From contig NZ_CP082284.1 in NCBI RefSeq assembly GCF_019880225.1, forward strand, positions 1,116,001 through 1,180,000: a DNA stretch of 64,000 nt. Reading direction: 5' to 3'. Below the pieces are notes generated by a model. The model made no database searches and had not been told where the DNA came from. It saw only the letters and a program-made list of their open reading frames with translations. This document shows positions 44,091 through 53,625 of this stretch, in pieces (position 1 is the stretch's first letter; each line of letters opens with the position of its first letter). The stretch comes from Halobaculum rubrum. GTDB lineage: Archaea; Halobacteriota; Halobacteria; Halobacteriales; Haloferacaceae. The translations under genes were made by a program, and so were the position numbers.

Positions 44091-46214
44091 ATGCAATCCG
44101 ACGTGACGCGCGAGACCTTCTGGACGATCGGTCCCGTCGGGAAGGCCGCGTTCTACTACCTCGCTGCGGTCGCGATCGCGGTGTTCCTCTACGGGACGTA
44201 CGCGCGGTTCGCGCGCTACGCCGCCGGGGAGGACGACTGGTTCGACCGCCTCGACGACCTGCCCGGGCGTGTCCTGCGGGCCGCGCGGATCGTGGCGTCG
44301 AACCGGAACCAGTTCGACCGCGACCTGTACGCGGGCGTCATGCACGCGTTCATCCTGTGGGGGTTTCTCACGCTGCTCATCGGGACGACCATCCTCGGCA
44401 TCGACCTCGACTTCTGGCGCCCCGTCACCGGCGAGTCGTTCTTCGTCGGCGACTTCTACCTCTCGTACTCGTTCGTGATGGACGCGATGGGGCTGCTGTT
44501 CGTCGTCGGCGTCGGGATGGCCATCTACCGGCGCTACACCGAGCGCGAGGGTCGTCTGTGGGGCAAACACACCTCGCTGGAGGACGACGCGTTCGTCTGG
44601 ACGCTGCTGGCGCTGGGCGTCGGCGGCTACGTGCTGGAGGCGTTCCGCATCATCGGCTCCGCCGAGTTCGCCGCATACGAGCAGGTGTCGTTCGTCGGCT
44701 TCTTCCTCGCCGGCGTGTTCGCCGAGGCGGGCGTCACCGTTGGAATGGCCGAGACGCTGTACACCGTCACGTGGTGGAGTCACGCGCTGCTGGCGTTCGC
44801 GTTCATCGCGCTCATCCCGTACGCCAAGCCGTTCCACATGATCTCCTCGTTCGCGAACGTCGTCACCCGCGACGAGAAGGCGGGCGTGCGCCTGCCGGGC
44901 GTACCCGAGGACGCCGGCCCCGACGAGATCGGCTACGGCTCCATCGAGGACTTCTCGTGGCGCCACATCCTCGACCACGACGCCTGCACGAAGTGTGGCC
45001 GGTGCTCGTCTGTCTGTCCAGCGAAGGCTTCCGGCCGGAACCTCGACCCGCGGGACGTGATCCTCGATCTCAAGAGCTACCGCGAGTCCCTCGACGCCGG
45101 CGAAACGGAGCCGGTGGAGATCGTCGCGGACGGCGGCGACTCCGTCATCGCCGCCGAGTCCATGGAGTCGTGCATGTCCTGTATGGCCTGCATGGATGCC
45201 TGTCCCGTCGACATCGAACACGTCTCGGAGTTCACGCAGATGAACCGCCGGCTCACCGAGACGGGGCAGATGGACGAGATGGTGCAGGACGCGATGATGA
45301 ACGTGTTCCAGAACGGCAACACGTTCGGCGACCCCGCCCGCAAGCGGCCGGACTGGACCGACGACCTCGACTTCGAGGTGCCCGACGCCCGCGAGGAGGA
45401 CGTGGAGTTCCTCTGGTACGTCGGCGAGTACCCCAGCTACGACGAGCGCAACCGGCGCGTCGCCCGGTCGCTGGCGACGCTGTTCGAGCGCGCGAACGTC
45501 TCCTACGGCATCCTCTACGAGGACGAACAGCACGACGGCAACGACGTGCGCCGCGTCGGCGAGGAGGGGCTCTTCGAGATGCTCGTCGAGGACAACGTCG
45601 AGGCGTTCGAGTCGGCGACCTTCGAGAAGGTCGTCACCACCGACCCCCACTCGATGAACACCTTCCGCAACGAGTACCCCGAGGTCAGCGAGTTCGACGA
45701 CCCCGTCTTCCACTACACGGAGGTCGTCGAGAACCTCGTCGAACAGGGCCGCCTCGGGCTCGACGGCACGGAACTGGACTACACCGCGACGTACCACGAC
45801 CCGTGTCACCTCGGCCGAATGAACGACGTGTACGAGGCGCCGCGGGACCTGATCCGCGCCACGGGCGTGGATCTCTACGAGATGCCGCGCAATCGCGCGG
45901 ACTCGTTCTGCTGCGGGGGCGGCGGTGGCGGCCTCTGGATGGACCACGAGGAGGAGTCCAAGCCCAGCGAGGAGCGTCTGCGCGAGGCGCTGGAGGACAC
46001 CGACGCCGGCGACGCCGTCGAGAAGTTCGTCGTCGCCTGTCCGATGTGCGGGACGATGTACGAGGACGGCCGCAAGACGGGGAACTTCGAGGACGACATC
46101 GAGGTCGTCGACATCGCGGAGCTGCTGTGTGAGGCGCTAGCGGCGAAGGAGGGCGTCGGTGTCGACGCACCCACGGACGCTGACGCCGACGCGTCGCCGA
46201 CTGCGGCCGACTGA
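44091..46214 (+). CDS. Membrane-bound heterodisulfide-reductase-like Fe-S protein
   Basis: This 707-residue protein fuses a cytochrome-b-like membrane domain to an Fe-S reductase. Residues 15-265 form about six helices with histidines suited to haem b binding (VMHAFILWGFLTL, WWSHALLAFAF). Two ferredoxin-type [4Fe-4S] motifs follow: CTKCGRCSSVCP (near 302) and CMSCMACMDACP (near 363). The C-terminal HdrB/GlpC-like domain has YHDPCHLGRMNDV and FCCGGGGGGLW, a cysteine-rich CCG site, then CPMCGTMYE. Related proteins pass electrons between a soluble donor such as ETF and the quinone pool. A ferredoxin gene faces it 52 bases downstream. Confidence 0.93.
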   Translation: MQSDVTRETFWTIGPVGKAAFYYLAAVAIAVFLYGTYARFARYAAGEDDWFDRLDDLPGRVLRAARIVASNRNQFDRDLYAGVMHAFILWGFLTLLIGTTILGIDLDFWRPVTGESFFVGDFYLSYSFVMDAMGLLFVVGVGMAIYRRYTEREGRLWGKHTSLEDDAFVWTLLALGVGGYVLEAFRIIGSAEFAAYEQVSFVGFFLAGVFAEAGVTVGMAETLYTVTWWSHALLAFAFIALIPYAKPFHMISSFANVVTRDEKAGVRLPGVPEDAGPDEIGYGSIEDFSWRHILDHDACTKCGRCSSVCPAKASGRNLDPRDVILDLKSYRESLDAGETEPVEIVADGGDSVIAAESMESCMSCMACMDACPVDIEHVSEFTQMNRRLTETGQMDEMVQDAMMNVFQNGNTFGDPARKRPDWTDDLDFEVPDAREEDVEFLWYVGEYPSYDERNRRVARSLATLFERANVSYGILYEDEQHDGNDVRRVGEEGLFEMLVEDNVEAFESATFEKVVTTDPHSMNTFRNEYPEVSEFDDPVFHYTEVVENLVEQGRLGLDGTELDYTATYHDPCHLGRMNDVYEAPRDLIRATGVDLYEMPRNRADSFCCGGGGGGLWMDHEEESKPSEERLREALEDTDAGDAVEKFVVACPMCGTMYEDGRKTGNFEDDIEVVDIAELLCEALAAKEGVGVDAPTDADADASPTAAD

Positions 46215-46266
46215 GCGGTCGAATCGGCGGCTTCCAGACTCGGCGGGGCCGGAAACCCGGCCGCGG

Positions 46267-46596
<330 letters not shown>

Positions 46597-46704
46597 TTAC
46601 CGCGACACGTACAAAAACGCCGGCATCCGGGGGCTGCGGGAGCAGCGGCGGGGGAAGTCGCTGCGGGCGATACGATTACCGTCGACGCAGGAGACCTCGG
46701 AGGC

Positions 46705-47193
46705 ATGAACCGCGTTAACGCCGACGGCCTCGACTGGGAGGAGACCGACCGCGGCGAGTCGGTCGGCTCGCGACGCAAGAAGCTGGCCGCGGCAGCCGGC
46801 GGCGAGGATCTGGGCTGTAGCCTCTACGAACTCCCGGCGGGCAAGCGCGCGTGGCCGTATCACCATCACGCGGGCAACGCGGAGCCGCTGTACGTCCTCG
46901 CGGGCGAGGGAACCTTGCGCCACGCCGACGGGACGAGTCCGCTGCGCGCGGGCGACTACGTCACGCTTCCGGCGGGCGAGGACGGTGCCCACCGCGTCGT
47001 CAACGACTCCGCGGGCGCGCTCCGGTACCTGATGGTCTCGACGATGCGCGACCCGGAGGTGCTCGTGTACCCCGACTCCGACAAGGTGGGCGCGATGGCG
47101 GGCGCGGCGCCGGGGGAGAACGGGGAGCGCGACGTGGACGCGTACTTCCGCCGCGGCGACGCCGTCGACTACTGGGACGGCGAGGAAGAATAG
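46705..47193 (+). CDS. Cupin-domain protein
   Basis: This 162-residue single-domain cupin has metal-binding motif 1, WPYHHHAGNAEPLYVLAGEG, with three histidines and a glutamate, and motif 2, PAGEDGAHRVVNDS. The C-terminal part, VSTMRDPEVLVYPDSDKVG, is typical of a haloarchaeal/bacterial group sometimes annotated as sugar-binding cupins. The substrate is unknown. The ATG at 46705 starts 35 residues before the barrel. The upstream open frame runs antisense through the ferredoxin gene and is not used. Confidence 0.88.
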   Translation: MNRVNADGLDWEETDRGESVGSRRKKLAAAAGGEDLGCSLYELPAGKRAWPYHHHAGNAEPLYVLAGEGTLRHADGTSPLRAGDYVTLPAGEDGAHRVVNDSAGALRYLMVSTMRDPEVLVYPDSDKVGAMAGAAPGENGERDVDAYFRRGDAVDYWDGEEE

Positions 47194-47251
47194 CGGGACG
47201 GACGGGGACGACCGCCCGAAGCGACATATCCGCCGAGCCCGTACATCGGGT

Positions 47252-47635
47252 ATGGCAGTCCCCCGCCTCGTGTACGACGACGACTGCGGCTTCTGCACGT
47301 TCGCCGTCTCGCACGCGCTGGAGCTGGGCGAGTTCGAGGCCGTCGGCTTCTCCGAACTGCCCGAGGACGACGAGTTGCGCGCGCGTCTGCCCGACGACTA
47401 CGAGGAGTGCGTGCACCTCGTCACCGACGCCGCGGTGTACTCCTGCGGCGAGGCGCTCGAACAGGTCACAAGGCGCACCGGCGCGGCCGGCTGGTGGCTC
47501 ACCGCGGCCGCGAAGGGGCTGCCGAAGTATCCGGAGGCCCGCGAGACGCTCTATCACTGGGCCGCCGATCGACGCGCGCTGTGGGGGACGTTCGCGCGGC
47601 GCGACTCGCTGTCGAACGGGGACGGCCCGACGTAG
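47252..47635 (+). CDS. DCC-family thiol-disulfide oxidoreductase-like protein (DUF393)
   Basis: This 127-residue protein has the diagnostic motif LVYDDDCGFCTFAVS at residues 6-20 (DxxCxxC), a small thioredoxin-like domain with a redox CxxC. A third cysteine is in ECVHLVTD and a fourth in YSCGEALEQ. Family members are predicted oxidoreductases without a firmly known substrate. It follows the cupin gene by 58 bases on the same strand. Confidence 0.9.
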   Translation: MAVPRLVYDDDCGFCTFAVSHALELGEFEAVGFSELPEDDELRARLPDDYEECVHLVTDAAVYSCGEALEQVTRRTGAAGWWLTAAAKGLPKYPEARETLYHWAADRRALWGTFARRDSLSNGDGPT

Positions 47636-47639
47636 CGCA

Positions 47640-47945
47640 TCACGTATCCGGAGCCCCGGGAACGCCAGTCCGCCGCAGGGCCGCCCGCCCGGGCGCCAGA
47701 TCTCGCGGGGGTGCGGATCTGAGGTACACCTCGAGGGCCCGCCGGACGACCCCGATCTCGTCGGGAGCGAAGCGCTCGCGTCCGTCCTCGAGCGCCGTCA
47801 ACGCGTCGAGTTCCGGGTACCCCTCCGCGGTGTCGCCCGCCTCGACCGCCGTCCGGACCCGGTCGAGGAGCGCGGCGTGGACCACCCACGCCTCCTCGCG
47901 GGAGAACGCAAGCGTCCGCCACCCGCCCTCGACTGGTTCGGCCAT
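47640..47945 (-). CDS. Conserved haloarchaeal small protein
   Basis: This 101-residue soluble protein begins with a beta strand (GWRTLAFSREEAWVVHAALL), continues with a helical hairpin (RVRTAVEAGDTAE, YPELDALTALEDGRE) and the segment FAPDEIGVVRRALEVYL. It resembles small haloarchaeal proteins of one helical domain without known function. It is convergent with the DCC gene, only four bases apart. There are no metal-binding residues. Confidence 0.7.
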   Translation of the reverse strand: MAEPVEGGWRTLAFSREEAWVVHAALLDRVRTAVEAGDTAEGYPELDALTALEDGRERFAPDEIGVVRRALEVYLRSAPPRDLAPGRAALRRTGVPGAPDT

Positions 47946-48154
47946 CTCGGTTGGCGCGTCAGGGTCTACCTACTTAGCTATGATCATGGTTGTCACGCCG
48001 TTACCGCGGCGGGTACGGGTTCGATTCCGCTCGACGGCGTCGCGGCACCGCAGCTCGGAACGGCGCGATCGGACGGCGTGAGCGGGAAGCCGACGAGTAC
48101 CCGCGCGTGAGCGCGGTCTCCCGGGTCGCACGCGACGGTAGGGCGTCGTTCGTT

Positions 48155-48175
48155 CGAGGCGGCTTCGCCGCCTCG
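48155..48175. terminator. Perfect hairpin at the end of the acyl-CoA dehydrogenase gene
   Basis: CGAGGCGG, a five-base loop CTTCG, and CCGCCTCG form an eight-pair stem directly adjoining the minus-strand stop at 48176. It lacks a clear U-tract, so it is a possible but not certain transcription end. The rest of the gap 47946-48154 shows no gene. Confidence 0.45.
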
Positions 48176-49339
48176 CTACGAGAAGGCTGACAGGCCGGTC
48201 AGATCCTCCCCGAGGATGAGCGAGTGGATGTCGTGGGTTCCCTCGTAGGTGTACACCGTCTCCAGGTTGCTCATGTGCCGCATCGGCGAGTAGTCCGTCG
48301 TGATCCCGTTGCCGCCGAGCATCTCGCGGGCCACGCGCGCCTGATCGCGGGCCATTCGGACGTTGTTGCGCTTGGCCATCGACACCTGCTGGGGCCGGAG
48401 GTCGCCGCGCTCCTTCAGGTCCGCGAGCCGGTAGGCGAGCAGCTGCGCGAGGGTTATCTGCGTCGCCATCTCCGCGAGCTTCTCCTGTTGGATCTGGAAG
48501 CGGGCGATGGGCCCGCCGAACTGCTCGCGGCCGGTCTGATACTCGCGGGCCGTCTCGAAGCAGTCGCGGGCGGCGCCGACGGCGCCCCAGGCGATGCCGA
48601 ACCGGGCCTGCGTGAGACACGACAGCGGCCCCTTCATCCCCTCGACGTCCGGCAGGACGTTCGCCTCGGGGACGCGCACGTCGTCGAGGACGATGCCGCC
48701 GGTGACGGAGGCGCGCATCGAGAGCTTCTCGTCGATCTTCGGGGTCTCGACGCCGTCGCGGTCGGTCTCGACAAGGAAGCCGCGCACGGGCGAACCCTCC
48801 TCGGAGGTGAGCTTCGCCCACACGACCGCCACGTCGGCGATGGGAGAGTTGGTGATCCACGTCTTCTCGCCGTTCAGGACGAACCCGTCGGCGTCGCGCT
48901 CGGCACGCGTCTCCATTCCCGAGGGGTTCGAGCCGTGCTCCGGCTCGGTCAGGCCGAAGCAACCGACGGCCTCCCCCTGCCCGAGGGCCGGGAGCCACTC
49001 CTCCTTCTGGGCGTCGCTCCCGAACGCGTGGATGGGGTACATCACGAGCGCACCCTGCACGCTGGCCATCGAGCGTAGGCCGGAGTCGCACGCCTCCAGC
49101 TCCTGCATGAGCAGTCCGTACGCGCGCTCGGAGACGTTCGGGGAGCCGTACCCCTCCAGGTTCGGCGCGTAGAATCCCAGCTCCCCCATCTCCGGGATGA
49201 GCTCCGTGGGGAAGGTCCCGGCCTCGTAGTGGTCGGCGATGTCCGGGGCGACCTCCTCGGCGACGAACTCCCGGGCCGTGTCCCGGATCAGCTTCTCCTC
49301 CGCCGAGAGGTCCGCCTCCAGACCGACGTAATCGAGCAT
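48176..49339 (-). CDS. Acyl-CoA dehydrogenase, glutaryl-CoA dehydrogenase-like
   Basis: This 387-residue FAD flavoenzyme oxidises an acyl-CoA to the enoyl-CoA, passing electrons to ETF. Family features are CFGLTEPEHGSNPSGMETRA, WITNSPIADVAVVWAK, the FAD-binding RQ-type loop EYQTGREQFGGPIARFQIQ, and MLGGNGITTDYSPMRH. The catalytic glutamate sits in TYEGTHDIHSLILG. The C-terminal pattern and AYRLADLKERG are closest to glutaryl-CoA dehydrogenases, which also decarboxylate, although substrate choice cannot be proven. The ATG at 49339 starts MLDYVGLEADLS. Confidence 0.92.
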   Translation of the reverse strand: MLDYVGLEADLSAEEKLIRDTAREFVAEEVAPDIADHYEAGTFPTELIPEMGELGFYAPNLEGYGSPNVSERAYGLLMQELEACDSGLRSMASVQGALVMYPIHAFGSDAQKEEWLPALGQGEAVGCFGLTEPEHGSNPSGMETRAERDADGFVLNGEKTWITNSPIADVAVVWAKLTSEEGSPVRGFLVETDRDGVETPKIDEKLSMRASVTGGIVLDDVRVPEANVLPDVEGMKGPLSCLTQARFGIAWGAVGAARDCFETAREYQTGREQFGGPIARFQIQQEKLAEMATQITLAQLLAYRLADLKERGDLRPQQVSMAKRNNVRMARDQARVAREMLGGNGITTDYSPMRHMSNLETVYTYEGTHDIHSLILGEDLTGLSAFS

Positions 49340-49529
49340 ACGAGGACTCGGTGACACGTCGACAAAGGGGTGTCGGGATCTTCCGGATCGACGATGAGTG
49401 ATGTGATCGGACCGACCCGGACGAAAGCGGAGCGGGAGACGAGCGAACGCCGTCAGGTCGGCACCGATAGCTACGACGCCGGTTTGTCCCTCCACGAGGC
49501 ACTTGCCGGTCGCGTTCGAAGCCCGAGCC

Positions 49530-50576
49530 ATGCCTCGATCGTCAGGTCGTTCCGCGTTCACCTACGCGGCGTGTCTGCTGTGCGTGCTCTGGACGGTTGC
49601 CGGGGTGGCGGGCGCGACGACAGCGTCGGCGACGCCGATAGCGCCGGCCACGACGGACGATCCCGGCCCGGGCGACGACGTTCGGATCGACGGGACGGTC
49701 ACCGGCGTCGACGGGGAACCGGCCGCCGACGCGGCGGTGATCGTCGGCGAGTCCGGAACCCTGCGTGAGCTGTCGACCGACGGTCTCCGTGCGCTCGCGG
49801 CCGCCGATCCGCCGAACGTGACCGTGGTCCGGGTCGGCGACGACGGCGGGTTCGCGGCAACCGTCGACTGGGATCGCGCCGACGCCGCCGTCGCGGTGAG
49901 CGACCGGGGGGTCAGCGAGCTTCGGATCCTCGGCCACGAGAACGCGACGCTCGCGCTTCGTCTGCACGAGCGGCGGCCGCAGACCGTCTTCGCCCACCTC
50001 GGCTCGATCGGTCAGGGAGAGCGACGCGGGGACCTGTATCTCAGTCTCGTCAACAACGACGGGACGGCGGTCCGAACGCTCTCCGTCCGCGTCACGTCGC
50101 TGCCCGAAGGGTGGTCGATCGCGGCCGTGCGTGGCGACGGTCGGTTCCACCCGACGAACCGGACGATCGAGTGGTCGTCGGTGGCGCCCGGCGAGGAGAT
50201 CGACACGACGGTTGTCGTCGCGACCCCGCCGACCCCCTCACCGGGAGCGTACGCGGTGGGGCTGCGGGCCGCCAGCGCGACCCACCCGGTCGCGATCGAG
50301 AACGAGACCGTCGAGGTGCGCCCGGCGGAGACGCCGGGGCCGACGACCGCGCCGCTGCGGACCGGCGGCACGGACACGACGGGCGCGGCCGGGCGCGGTT
50401 CGGCGACGGGGGACGAGTCATCGACGGAGACGGCCAGGGCGTCCGGCCGGTCCGGAACGGCCGACGCCACCGGGACGAACGCGACCGGAGACGGCCTCGG
50501 GATCGCGACGGCAGTTGTCGGGGCGGCGGCCGCCGTGCTGCTCGGCGTCGCGCTCGGTCGCGGCCGCCGGAGGTGA
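49530..50576 (+). CDS. Secreted, membrane-anchored surface protein
   Basis: This 348-residue protein has an N-terminal signal sequence (hydrophobic TYAACLLCVLWTVAGVAGA, then ATTASA), an extracellular part with beta-rich repeats (VRIDGTVTGVDGEPAADAA; NNDGTAVRTLSVRVTSLPEG, resembling an Ig-like/NEW3 domain), and a Thr/Gly/Ser-rich stalk (280-320). A C-terminal transmembrane helix, GIATAVVGAAAAVLLGVALG, precedes RGRRR. The layout is that of a haloarchaeal cell-surface protein anchored at its C-terminus. The ATG at 49530 gives the best signal peptide. The function is unknown. Confidence 0.8.
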   Translation: MPRSSGRSAFTYAACLLCVLWTVAGVAGATTASATPIAPATTDDPGPGDDVRIDGTVTGVDGEPAADAAVIVGESGTLRELSTDGLRALAAADPPNVTVVRVGDDGGFAATVDWDRADAAVAVSDRGVSELRILGHENATLALRLHERRPQTVFAHLGSIGQGERRGDLYLSLVNNDGTAVRTLSVRVTSLPEGWSIAAVRGDGRFHPTNRTIEWSSVAPGEEIDTTVVVATPPTPSPGAYAVGLRAASATHPVAIENETVEVRPAETPGPTTAPLRTGGTDTTGAAGRGSATGDESSTETARASGRSGTADATGTNATGDGLGIATAVVGAAAAVLLGVALGRGRRR

Positions 50577-50685
50577 CGCGTCGTTCGGGGGCGTGAGGGC
50601 CGTTAGTTCGTGAGGACGGTCAGCGCTCCGACGACGGCGAGCGCACGGAAAGCTTACCAACTCCACCGTGAAAGAGGAACGACGA

Positions 50686-51558
50686 ATGGCCGACATGCCC
50701 TCCTCCATCCCGGGGATCGGCGGGCCGTGGTCCCGCGGCGACGACGACGGCGACCGCGACCCGCGGGTGATCGGCGTCGACGGCGACGACGCCGACGACG
50801 TCCTCGCGGCCCTCTCCTCGGACACCGCCCGCGCGATCCTCTCCGCCCTCCACGACAGCCCCGGCCCCGCCAGCGACGTGGCCGACCGCGTCGACACGTC
50901 GCTGCAGAACACCCAGTACCACCTGAAACGCCTGCGCGAGGCGGGCGTCGTCGAGGTGGTCGACACCGCCTACTCACAGAAGGGCCGCGAGATGGACGTG
51001 TACGCCCCCGCCGACGGGCCGCTCGTGCTCGTCGCCGGTCCCGAGTCCGAGGCATCTGGCGTCCGCGCGACGCTCAGCCGCCTGCTCGGCGGGGTCGGCG
51101 CCGTCGGCCTCGGCGCCGTCGTCGTCGAGACCGTCCTCGACGGCCCGTTCGCGCCCGCGGTCGGGTTCGGCTCGGCCGGCGGCGCGGACGGCGCCGGCGG
51201 GGGCTCCGAGGACGGCACCGACGTGAGCGTCGAGTCGACGAACGCGACGGCCACGGAGGCTGCTGCCGACGACGCGGCGACGCCGACGCCCACCGAGTCC
51301 GCGGACGACGGCGGAATAGGTGTCCAAGAGGTGACCGAAACCGCCGCGGAGACGGGGACGCCCGCGCCGACGGCGTCGCCGGCGCCCGAGTCGACCGCGA
51401 CCGAACTGGCGCGCGAGACGACGTACGCCGTCGCCGGTGACGCCGGACCGACGCTGATCGACCAGCTCGCCGCCTCGCCCGGGTTCCTGTTCCTGTGCGG
51501 GGGGCTGCTCGCGCTCGCTGTCGTCGCGGTCGTCGCCCGCCGTCGCGGCGGCGCGTGA
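50686..51558 (+). CDS. Membrane-anchored ArsR-type winged-helix protein
   Basis: This 290-residue protein has a winged helix-turn-helix at residues 40-105: LAALSSDTARAILSALHDSP, SDVADRVDTSLQNTQYHLKR, LREAGVVEVVD, and a wing with SQKGREMDVYAP. A hydrophobic segment at 130-152 (LGGVGAVGLGAVVVETVL), a long acidic Thr/Ala/Pro-rich region (160-260) and a C-terminal transmembrane helix (FLFLCGGLLALAVVAVVA) follow. This suggests a DNA-binding domain tethered to the membrane, with an extracytoplasmic disordered segment between two helices. Such membrane-bound regulators are common in haloarchaea. It lies downstream of the surface protein. Confidence 0.87.
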   Translation: MADMPSSIPGIGGPWSRGDDDGDRDPRVIGVDGDDADDVLAALSSDTARAILSALHDSPGPASDVADRVDTSLQNTQYHLKRLREAGVVEVVDTAYSQKGREMDVYAPADGPLVLVAGPESEASGVRATLSRLLGGVGAVGLGAVVVETVLDGPFAPAVGFGSAGGADGAGGGSEDGTDVSVESTNATATEAAADDAATPTPTESADDGGIGVQEVTETAAETGTPAPTASPAPESTATELARETTYAVAGDAGPTLIDQLAASPGFLFLCGGLLALAVVAVVARRRGGA

Positions 51559-51986
51559 GTCGTCGCATCCGTCCGTGCGCCTGTTCGCCTGTCCTCCGTT
51601 CGTCCGTTCAGTCGTCCGGCCGCTCGTCCGTCCGCGCCGCCGGCGCGGTGACTAAAAACGGCGTTTGACCATAGAGAAAGTACTTGACACGAGCCACAGT
51701 ATGAACTGGTACCGGTTCCCGGTGGCGCGCCGGCCCTCCGTTCGCGGTTCCCCGTCGGCCCTCCAACCGCCGCGCCCGAGTCGCCACCAGCCACCGTCTC
51801 CCCGACACCCCCGACCGGGCGCGCGGGCGGCCGGCGGCCCGGGAACCCGGTCCCCGTTGACGCGATCCGCACCGTCGTAGACGCGATCCGAACGAGCGAG
51901 ACGGGTGCGGCACACGCTTCTCGACCGTCACAACGGACGGTTCGACTATCTCGGAACAGGGCTCGGACGTCCCGACCCGAGCGATC
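51559..51986. other. 428-base intergenic region without a supported gene
   Basis: The region lies between the winged-helix gene and the phosphoesterase gene stop. A short AT-richer part at 51652-51700 (ctaaaaacggcgtttgacc and following) looks promoter-like, with an ATG at 51701, but the resulting frame is proline/arginine-rich with no protein-like pattern. Positions 51585-51640 are a low-complexity cgtccgt-type repeat. I see no RNA fold that I can support. Confidence 0.5.
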
Positions 51987-52505
51987 TCACGGCGACCGTA
52001 CCGGGACGGAGAACCGCTCGAACGCCTCGCCGTCGGGGGTCACGAGTTCTCCCGAGAGCGCCTCGTCGGTCCGCGTCACCTCGGCGTGTGCCGGGCGATT
52101 TCCCCTCGGCTGCGCGTAGCTTCCCGGGTTGAGCAGCGGTATCTCCCCGGAGTCGTCGAACTCGGGACGGTGGCTGTGGCCGAAGACGACCAGATCAGCG
52201 TCGCGCTCGCGGCCGAACATGACGAGGCCGGTCGCGCCGCTTCGCGACCGGTGCCGAACCGCGACGGTCGCGCCCTCGTAGCCGACGACGCGGTCACGGG
52301 GCAGTCGCTCGCGCAGCGCGTCGTCGTCGTTGTTGCCGGTGACGCCGTACACAGTCGACGCCTCGCGCCGGAGGTCGTCGAGCACCGCCTCGCGGTAGAA
52401 GTCGCCGGCGTGGATCACGGCGTCGGCCTCCCGGACCGCGTCGAGGGTCCGTCCCCGGAGGCGGTGGCCGTCGGTGGCGTGCGTGTCGGAGAGGATCACG
52501 AGCAT
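51987..52505 (-). CDS. YfcE/MJ0936-type metallophosphoesterase
   Basis: This 172-residue calcineurin-like phosphoesterase has a dimetal site made from LVILSDTHATDGH (Asp, His), VIHAGDFY (Asp), VTGNNDDD (GNxD), and FGHSHRPE (GHxH) with LLNPGSYAQPRG. Archaeal relatives of about 165 residues hydrolyse phosphodiesters such as bis-p-nitrophenyl phosphate or cyclic nucleotides in vitro; the natural substrate is unknown. The length is typical. It is divergent from the CDF transporter gene, with 88 bases between the start codons. Confidence 0.94.
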   Translation of the reverse strand: MLVILSDTHATDGHRLRGRTLDAVREADAVIHAGDFYREAVLDDLRREASTVYGVTGNNDDDALRERLPRDRVVGYEGATVAVRHRSRSGATGLVMFGRERDADLVVFGHSHRPEFDDSGEIPLLNPGSYAQPRGNRPAHAEVTRTDEALSGELVTPDGEAFERFSVPVRSP

Positions 52506-52593
52506 ACAGACGGGTCGGGGCGACCGGTACTAACGGTTCGGGAGCCCGCCGTACTCCCTGGGGTTGATTACGGTCGGCGGAGACGTGCCGACA

Positions 52594-53559
52594 ATGGCTG
52601 GAGGAAGCAGATCGGTCGTCATCGCCGCGCTGATCGCCAACGGCGCCATCGCGGTGCTGAAGTTCTTCGGCTTCCTGCTCACCGGGTCGCCGTCGATGCT
52701 CTCGGAGACGTACCACTCGATCTCCGACACGGGGAACCAGGTGTTCCTCCTCATCGGCATCCGCTCCTCGAGCAGGAAGGCGAGCCGGGCGCACCCGTTC
52801 GGCTACGGCAAGGCGCAGTTCTTCTACGCGTTTCTCGTCTCCGTGCTCCTCTTTGGCATCGCCGGCTGGGAGTCGCTGAAACACGGATACGAGGCGATCA
52901 TGCACCCCGCCCACGGCGGCGAGCGGGCGGACGTGATCCTCGCCGGGGTCAACTTCACCGAGCTGATTCCGGTCGACCCGTTCTGGATCAACGTCGCCGT
53001 CCTCCTCGGTGCAATCCTGTTCGAGGTCTACGCGTTCGAGAAAGCGCGGGCGGAGTTGAACAGACAGATCGACGCATACGGCTGGTCCGGGCTCCGCGAG
53101 GCGTTCTCGAAGACCAGCGACGTGACAACGCTCACCGCGTTCACCGAGGACGCCATCGCGCTCGCCGGCGCCGTCATCGCGCTCGTCGGAATCTCGCTCG
53201 CGCGGTTCCTGGAGATGCCGGTCTTCGACGCGATCGCCTCGGTCCTCATCGGCGCGCTCCTGATGTTCTTCGCGGTCGCGCTGGCGTGGGAGAACAAGCG
53301 GCTCATCCTCGGGGAGTCGCTGCCGGCGGACGTGGAGGCCGAGCTCCGGGAGGCGATCTCGGAGCACGACGGCGTCGTCCACATCGACGGGTTCCGGACG
53401 GTGTTCGTCGGCCCGGGCGAGGTGCTCGTCACCGCCGACGTGAGCTTCGACGGCGACGCGGCCGCCCGCGGCGTCGACGAGGACATCACACAGATCGAGG
53501 CGACGCTCCGCGATATCGACGACCGCGTCCGGATCATCTACATCGAGCCGGAGGTGTGA
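52594..53559 (+). CDS. Cation diffusion facilitator transporter
   Basis: This 321-residue CDF exporter of divalent metals (Zn, Mn, Co or Fe) driven by protons has six transmembrane helices. The N-terminal part has SPSMLSETYHSISDTGNQVF with metal-binding HSISD in helix 2; the helix 5 counterpart is TAFTEDAIALAGAVIALVG, with Glu-Asp in place of the usual HxxxD. The C-terminal cytosolic domain (235-320) has GVVHIDGFRTVFVGPGEVLV. An insertion between helices 3 and 4, HPAHGGERADVILAGVNFTE, is longer than usual. The ATG at 52594 starts just before helix 1. Confidence 0.93.
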   Translation: MAGGSRSVVIAALIANGAIAVLKFFGFLLTGSPSMLSETYHSISDTGNQVFLLIGIRSSSRKASRAHPFGYGKAQFFYAFLVSVLLFGIAGWESLKHGYEAIMHPAHGGERADVILAGVNFTELIPVDPFWINVAVLLGAILFEVYAFEKARAELNRQIDAYGWSGLREAFSKTSDVTTLTAFTEDAIALAGAVIALVGISLARFLEMPVFDAIASVLIGALLMFFAVALAWENKRLILGESLPADVEAELREAISEHDGVVHIDGFRTVFVGPGEVLVTADVSFDGDAAARGVDEDITQIEATLRDIDDRVRIIYIEPEV

Positions 53560-53625
53560 GGTCGCCGCCCGCGAGCGAACGCGAATACGACACGAACACG
53601 AAACCCCCGCTTCCCCGTCTACTGC

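Noticed and set aside
48005-48035. tRNA T-arm-like sequence gggttcgattcc
   Set aside because: The flanking bases do not form a T stem beyond two pairs, and no acceptor or anticodon arm could be found on either side.
47990-48190. 66-codon plus-strand frame between the small protein and acyl-CoA dehydrogenase genes
   Set aside because: It has a basic, low-complexity translation, overlaps the terminator-like hairpin, and has no TATA element at a suitable distance.
51608-51931. 107-codon minus-strand frame and a 59-codon plus-strand frame at 51701 in the intergenic region
   Set aside because: Both are arginine/proline-rich with no secondary-structure pattern, and neither resembles the acidic proteins of the window.
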